In this document: positions 14,533-17,260 of the stretch, one piece after another | How the letters are laid out: every line of letters begins with the position of its first letter | Position numbering within the stretch: position 1 is the stretch's first letter | Source of the DNA: Nitrospira sp. | GTDB taxonomy: Bacteria; Nitrospirota; Nitrospiria; Nitrospirales; Nitrospiraceae | NCBI GenBank assembly: GCA_030456405.1 | Contig: JAKDNQ010000023.1 | Location: 1 to 17,260, forward strand | Reading direction: 5' to 3' | Length of the DNA stretch: 17,260 nt | Translations under genes and position numbers: made by a program | Notes under the pieces: model-generated | Seen by the model: the letters and a program-made list of their open reading frames with translations, nothing else | Databases searched by the model: none | What the model was told of the DNA's origin: nothing

Positions 14533-15615
14533 TCACGCCTCCGTTGGAAATCCCGCCTCCTTCCATCTCTGCATTCCGCCCATCATCACATGCACCTTGG
14601 GGAAGCCGGCTTGCATGAGGATCTGCGCCGCGGTATGCGCCCGCCCTCCCGCTTTGCAGACCGTCACGATCTCCCGATCTCGATACGCTTCCAGATCAGC
14701 CAACCGATGGGCCAGCGTGGCAACCGGGATGTTCGTTGCTCCTGCGATGTGGCCGAGTTCTTCTTTTAGTTCGTGTGGGTCCCGCACATCGAGTACAAAC
14801 AGGCGAGTCCCGGTTTCTAGTTCTCGCTTCACTTCTTCCGCCGGCATACTGGCCACCTGTTGATCGTTGGCTCCCAGGGCCATCGTGCCCTGGACTTCGC
14901 AGGCCGGCACATCGACCGGAATCCAGGCTGCCTTGGGATCGCGCGCGCAGGCATAGTTGGCCTTCAGCACATCCTTCATCCAATCGGCAGGACCGAGTGT
15001 AAGTCCTTCCAGATAGTCGATGTACTCCTGCTTGGTTCGAGGTTTCAAATTTGGATTGCGGAGTTTCTGATCTTTCATACTCGACGGCTGGCGACCACGG
15101 TACTCGTGGGCCGGATACACAATGAGATGATCGGGCAGACCGAGCACCCGCTGCATACTGTCCCAATGCTCGCCGGGATCGCCGCCTGGCAGATCCGTGC
15201 GTCCTGCCCCAGCGTCGTCTAAGAAGAGAACATCTCCTGTCAGCACACGGTCTTGAAGCACTAACGCTACGCTGTCTTTGGTGTGCCCCGGCGTGGTTAT
15301 CACTTTCACCGGTATATTGCCGAGACGACATGCGAATCCATCCGTCACGTGAAAGGTGACGCAGCGCGCCGGTGCCTTTTGATGCATGACATACTGGCAT
15401 CCCGTCTCATCCTTGAGCGCCGCGCCCCCGGAAATATGATCGGCATGGGTATGGGTATCGATGACATGTGTCAGCGTGAGCTTCCGCTGCTCCAGCGTTT
15501 TGAGGTAGTCCTCGACGTGTTCCAGAACCGGATCGACTAGGATCGTCTCACGACTCTTCTCGTCGCCGATCAGATACGTACGGCAGGCATGAGGATTAAT
15601 CTGTTCAAAAATCAT
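14533..15615 (-). CDS. Persulfide dioxygenase (ETHE1-like MBL fold) fused to rhodanese
   Basis: A 360-residue fusion. The N-terminal metallo-beta-lactamase-fold domain has THTHADH (54-60), TPGHT (108-112), TGDVLF (126-131), GRTDLPGGD (138-146) and YPAHEY (167-172). His at TPGHT and Asp at GDVLF match the mononuclear-iron ligands of ETHE1-type persulfide dioxygenases, which oxidise glutathione persulfide to sulfite. The C-terminal rhodanese domain (about 255-358) has LDVRDPHE (275-282) and the active-site loop CKAGGRA with Cys320. Fusions of this kind couple persulfide oxidation to sulfur transfer with thiosulfate. ATG 15615 is preceded by AGGAGGGAAG. It probably forms a transcription unit with the TauE/SafE gene. 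Confidence 0.92.
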   Translation of the reverse strand: MIFEQINPHACRTYLIGDEKSRETILVDPVLEHVEDYLKTLEQRKLTLTHVIDTHTHADHISGGAALKDETGCQYVMHQKAPARCVTFHVTDGFACRLGNIPVKVITTPGHTKDSVALVLQDRVLTGDVLFLDDAGAGRTDLPGGDPGEHWDSMQRVLGLPDHLIVYPAHEYRGRQPSSMKDQKLRNPNLKPRTKQEYIDYLEGLTLGPADWMKDVLKANYACARDPKAAWIPVDVPACEVQGTMALGANDQQVASMPAEEVKRELETGTRLFVLDVRDPHELKEELGHIAGATNIPVATLAHRLADLEAYRDREIVTVCKAGGRAHTAAQILMQAGFPKVHVMMGGMQRWKEAGFPTEA

Positions 15616-16100
15616 GACTTCCCTCCTGTTTGCAAAAGCGACTTTGCGATAAGAGACATGGTCACGGGAAAGGATTCATGCCTGTTTGTAGCATGGTCAT
15701 CTCCTGCATTCACGCATCCGCCGTTTCAGGCTTTCTACGCAGCCGGTCGGCTAGCTCGGGGCTTCGCTAAATTTCCGGTGGCGGGCTGCGAAAAAAATGA
15801 TCGCTTCATCGGTGTACAAGCCTTGCTCATCAGAATCGAACGGATAGGCCGATGCCAATGTTATCCTTTGTGGAACGCGACTCAAAGCTTTGCTTGCGGA
15901 TGGAATGCTGGAATCCTCCAAATCCCTGGAGGGAATCTGTCAGCCAACGCCGCTAACGGAATCCCTTGGGACAGACCAAGGCCGAGCAACAGTCGTCCGC
16001 TCCTGGAAAGCAATTGTCTTCGCGAAAGTCCCGTGTGGGGCACACATATCAGAACCTCTTTCTTATTCTAAATCGGCTATTTGATGTCTAAATAACTAGG
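15616..16100. other. About 485 bases without a recognisable gene
   Basis: A plus-strand frame (15589-16071) is open but overlaps the start of the persulfide dioxygenase, lacks a ribosome binding site and has a composition unlike a soluble protein (many Cys, Trp, Pro and Arg clusters). A hairpin CCTCCA (15915-15920)/TGGAGG (15927-15932) is present. The stretch probably holds the promoter of the dioxygenase and remnant DNA next to an insertion-sequence end. Confidence 0.5.
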
Positions 16101-16243
16101 TGAACCCCTGGATTGAAACACGGTGAATTGGCAACACTTGGCGCCGGGAGGGGTGGTAGGTGGCCAAGAAACGTGTGGGCAAGTTTCCGAAGGCGTTCCG
16201 GCAGTACACCGACGAGCACTCACAAAGAGTCTCGCTTCCCTAA
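16101..16243 (+). mobile_element. Possible insertion-sequence left end with a truncated transposase N-terminus
   Basis: A TGAACCCC terminus-like sequence begins at 16101. About 60 bases on, GTG 16160 (after a GGGAGGGG site) opens a 27-codon frame beginning VAKKRVGKFPKAFRQ, which resembles the first residues of IS3-type OrfA proteins. Family-like sequence stops after FRQ (about 16204), where frame and similarity break off into the 3' end of the DsrE-like gene. No matching right end or second ORF is in the window. Recognition is by pattern only. Confidence 0.4.
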
Positions 16244-16599
16244 AAGACGATGCTTTTCTCCCGTTCTGAGACAGCCTTAATATAATCCGGCATGGCTTTG
16301 ATCACAGCGCCGGCCACCAGATCCTGCTCGGCGATCTGACGCGCTACCGCACAGGCGCCGCACACCCAAATGGGAATATTCGCGGCCTGGACCGCCGCCA
16401 ACACATCTTTAAGCGGCGTGAGATTCACCCCCGTCACATGATCGGCTGACCCTTTACGCGCGAGCACGACAGCCTCGTTCCATAACCAGAGAATGACATT
16501 ATGCCCTTGCTCGTTCGCGACCTTCGCCGCCATGAACGGCAGCGTCGCCATCGTGGGATCGTCCGTGCCTCGACTCCCGGAAATAATGAACGTTGCCAT
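16240..16599 (-). CDS. DsrE/DsrF-like family protein
   Basis: A 119-residue soluble protein with the DsrE-like fold pattern: MATFIISGSRGTDDPT, then AAKVANEQGHNVILWLWNEA, and the conserved cysteine loop IWVCGACAVAR (Cys80 and Cys83). DsrE-like proteins bind or transfer sulfur, or act as partners in sulfur and redox reactions. ATG 16599 has a strong AGGAGGTGATAT site. The stop overlaps the tail of the insertion-sequence remnant. It lies in the same orientation as, and about 80 bases downstream of, the cytochrome c gene. The exact substrate is unknown. Confidence 0.85.
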   Translation of the reverse strand: MATFIISGSRGTDDPTMATLPFMAAKVANEQGHNVILWLWNEAVVLARKGSADHVTGVNLTPLKDVLAAVQAANIPIWVCGACAVARQIAEQDLVAGAVIKAMPDYIKAVSEREKSIVF

Positions 16600-16678
16600 A
16601 TATCACCTCCTCTTGTTGAAGATATCCGCTCAGACGACACTGAGAGTCGCGGATGAAGTCCTAGGCCCAGACGCTTGC

Positions 16679-17137
16679 TTACTCCCGAAACGAGCGCACA
16701 TACCGCAACACCTGCCAGGCTTCTTCTTCCGTTAATACGAGCGGAATAAAAGGAGCCATTGCCGTTCCCTTACTGCCATTCTTCAAAATCCAGAACAGTT
16801 CCCCATCGGTTCGAGCGGCTTGCCATGCCTTATCGGTGAAATTTCTCGGTAAGGGACCTTTCAGGCTCCCCGGCGCAATATCTGCCCCAAGCCCTTTGCC
16901 ATCCGGCCCATGACAAGTCTTGCAAAAGGCTTTCCCTTCATACAGCACTTTGCCTTTCGCAATGATCTCCTCGCCGGCAGGGAGTGGATTCGTCATAGTG
17001 CGGGCCGCCTCGATCTGATCGCGTGGCACCCGCGGGCGCATGACAGACTTGTCAGCCGCCCAGGCCAGACCATCGGCAGTCAGAAGAGACCCAACCGCCA
17101 GCAAAATAATCGGCGCGATCCTGATTCGATTGGTCAC
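16679..17137 (-). CDS. Periplasmic class I c-type cytochrome
   Basis: A 152-residue monohaem cytochrome c. A signal peptide ends near AWA (25-27). The haem-binding CKTCH is at 72-76 (GPDGKGLG follows), and the likely axial methionine is in GTAMAPF (Met127). A typical C-terminal helix, EEAWQVLRYVRSF, closes the fold. The start is GTG 17137, with AAGGAT nine bases upstream; no better start was seen. The GTG overlaps a TGA of an upstream open frame (GTGA), which suggests translational coupling. Its role is electron transfer in the periplasm; the partner is not visible. A decayed relative is at 13437. Confidence 0.9.
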   Translation of the reverse strand: MTNRIRIAPIILLAVGSLLTADGLAWAADKSVMRPRVPRDQIEAARTMTNPLPAGEEIIAKGKVLYEGKAFCKTCHGPDGKGLGADIAPGSLKGPLPRNFTDKAWQAARTDGELFWILKNGSKGTAMAPFIPLVLTEEEAWQVLRYVRSFRE

Positions 17138-17260
17138 GACGAAAGATCCTTCTTCGGATGAGATAGAGCAAAACGAGGAGAACCTGTTGCCGGGCTCGCC
17201 CCGCCATCCATCATTCTGAGCTTACTGCTTCCGATGTTTGTGTGCGACGGACTGTGGGTG
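17134..17260 (-). CDS. Possible 3' end of an upstream gene (partial, uncertain)
   Basis: One minus-strand frame stays open from the window edge and ends at TGA 17136-17134, overlapping the cytochrome GTG in the GTGA arrangement common in operons. It encodes about 41 low-complexity residues (SPATGSPRF, SHPKKDLSS). A rival is the frame ending at TAA 17222 with the His/Lys-rich tail HPQSVAHKHRKQ, which looks more like a membrane-protein terminus. The sequence beyond 17260 is needed to choose. Confidence 0.25.
   Translation of the reverse strand, partial: THSPSHTNIGSSKLRMMDGGASPATGSPRFALSHPKKDLSS

Noticed and set aside
14696..15400. Long alternative minus-strand frame inside the persulfide dioxygenase gene
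   Set aside because: Arg/Ser-rich shadow of the true frame, which has complete MBL and rhodanese motifs.
15589..16071. Plus-strand frame of 160 codons upstream of the persulfide dioxygenase
   Set aside because: It overlaps that gene's start and has no ribosome binding site or family-like features.

Overview
The window reads as bacterial chromosome of the Nitrospirota (Nitrospira-like) type. This is inferred from the gene mix: a TIGR03790-type secreted protein, choice-of-anchor I protein, bactofilin, CYTH-CHAD protein, persulfide dioxygenase-rhodanese fusion and small periplasmic c-type cytochrome. The moderately GC-rich coding sequence and strong AGGAGG-type ribosome binding sites agree. No rRNA, tRNA or CRISPR was seen.

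Layout. Positions 1-813 (minus) hold the 5' part of polyphosphate kinase 1 and a possible 45-aa membrane protein. Positions 814-1489 have no convincing gene. Positions 1490-1771 are a compact unit: phased-repeat promoter, 53-aa ORF, hairpin terminator. Positions 2069-3980 (minus) are a TIGR03790 gene broken by two frameshifts. Positions 4093-5902 carry a promoter and an intact secreted choice-of-anchor I protein. Positions 6035-7341 (minus) hold small unknown proteins, one with a 12-G tract. Positions 7406-7840 (minus) are a bactofilin. Positions 8114-10155 carry a secreted 5'-nucleotidase, followed by a decayed fragment of a second choice-of-anchor I gene. Positions 10277-10755 are a two-CBS-domain protein, convergent across a large hairpin with a PhoB/OmpR-type regulator (minus) whose receiver has lost key residues. 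Positions 11797-13293 are a CYTH-CHAD protein. Positions 13437-13545 are a decayed cytochrome c fragment. Positions 13588-15615 (minus) are a persulfide dioxygenase-rhodanese and a TauE/SafE exporter. Positions 16101-16243 look like an insertion-sequence end. Positions 16240-17137 (minus) are a DsrE-like protein and a cytochrome c.

The main discovery candidate is a shared promoter architecture. Six intergenic or near-intergenic sites carry 7-bp units around a TAAC/TTAC core repeated at exactly 11-bp steps. Each faces a downstream start codon, and most have a -10-like hexamer 20-21 bp after the third unit. They precede the 53-aa ORF, the choice-of-anchor I gene, the small gene pair at 6772, the 5'-nucleotidase, the CBS gene and the PhoB-like regulator itself. 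The 11-bp direct-repeat geometry is that of Pho boxes. The linked genes (5'-nucleotidase, a putative phosphatase-associated secreted protein, a PhoB-like regulator) flank two polyphosphate genes (PPK1 and CHAD). My inference is a local phosphate-starvation regulon run by an atypical, possibly phosphorylation-independent, PhoB-like regulator. The 3' third is a separate sulfur-oxidation and cytochrome neighbourhood with no such arrays.
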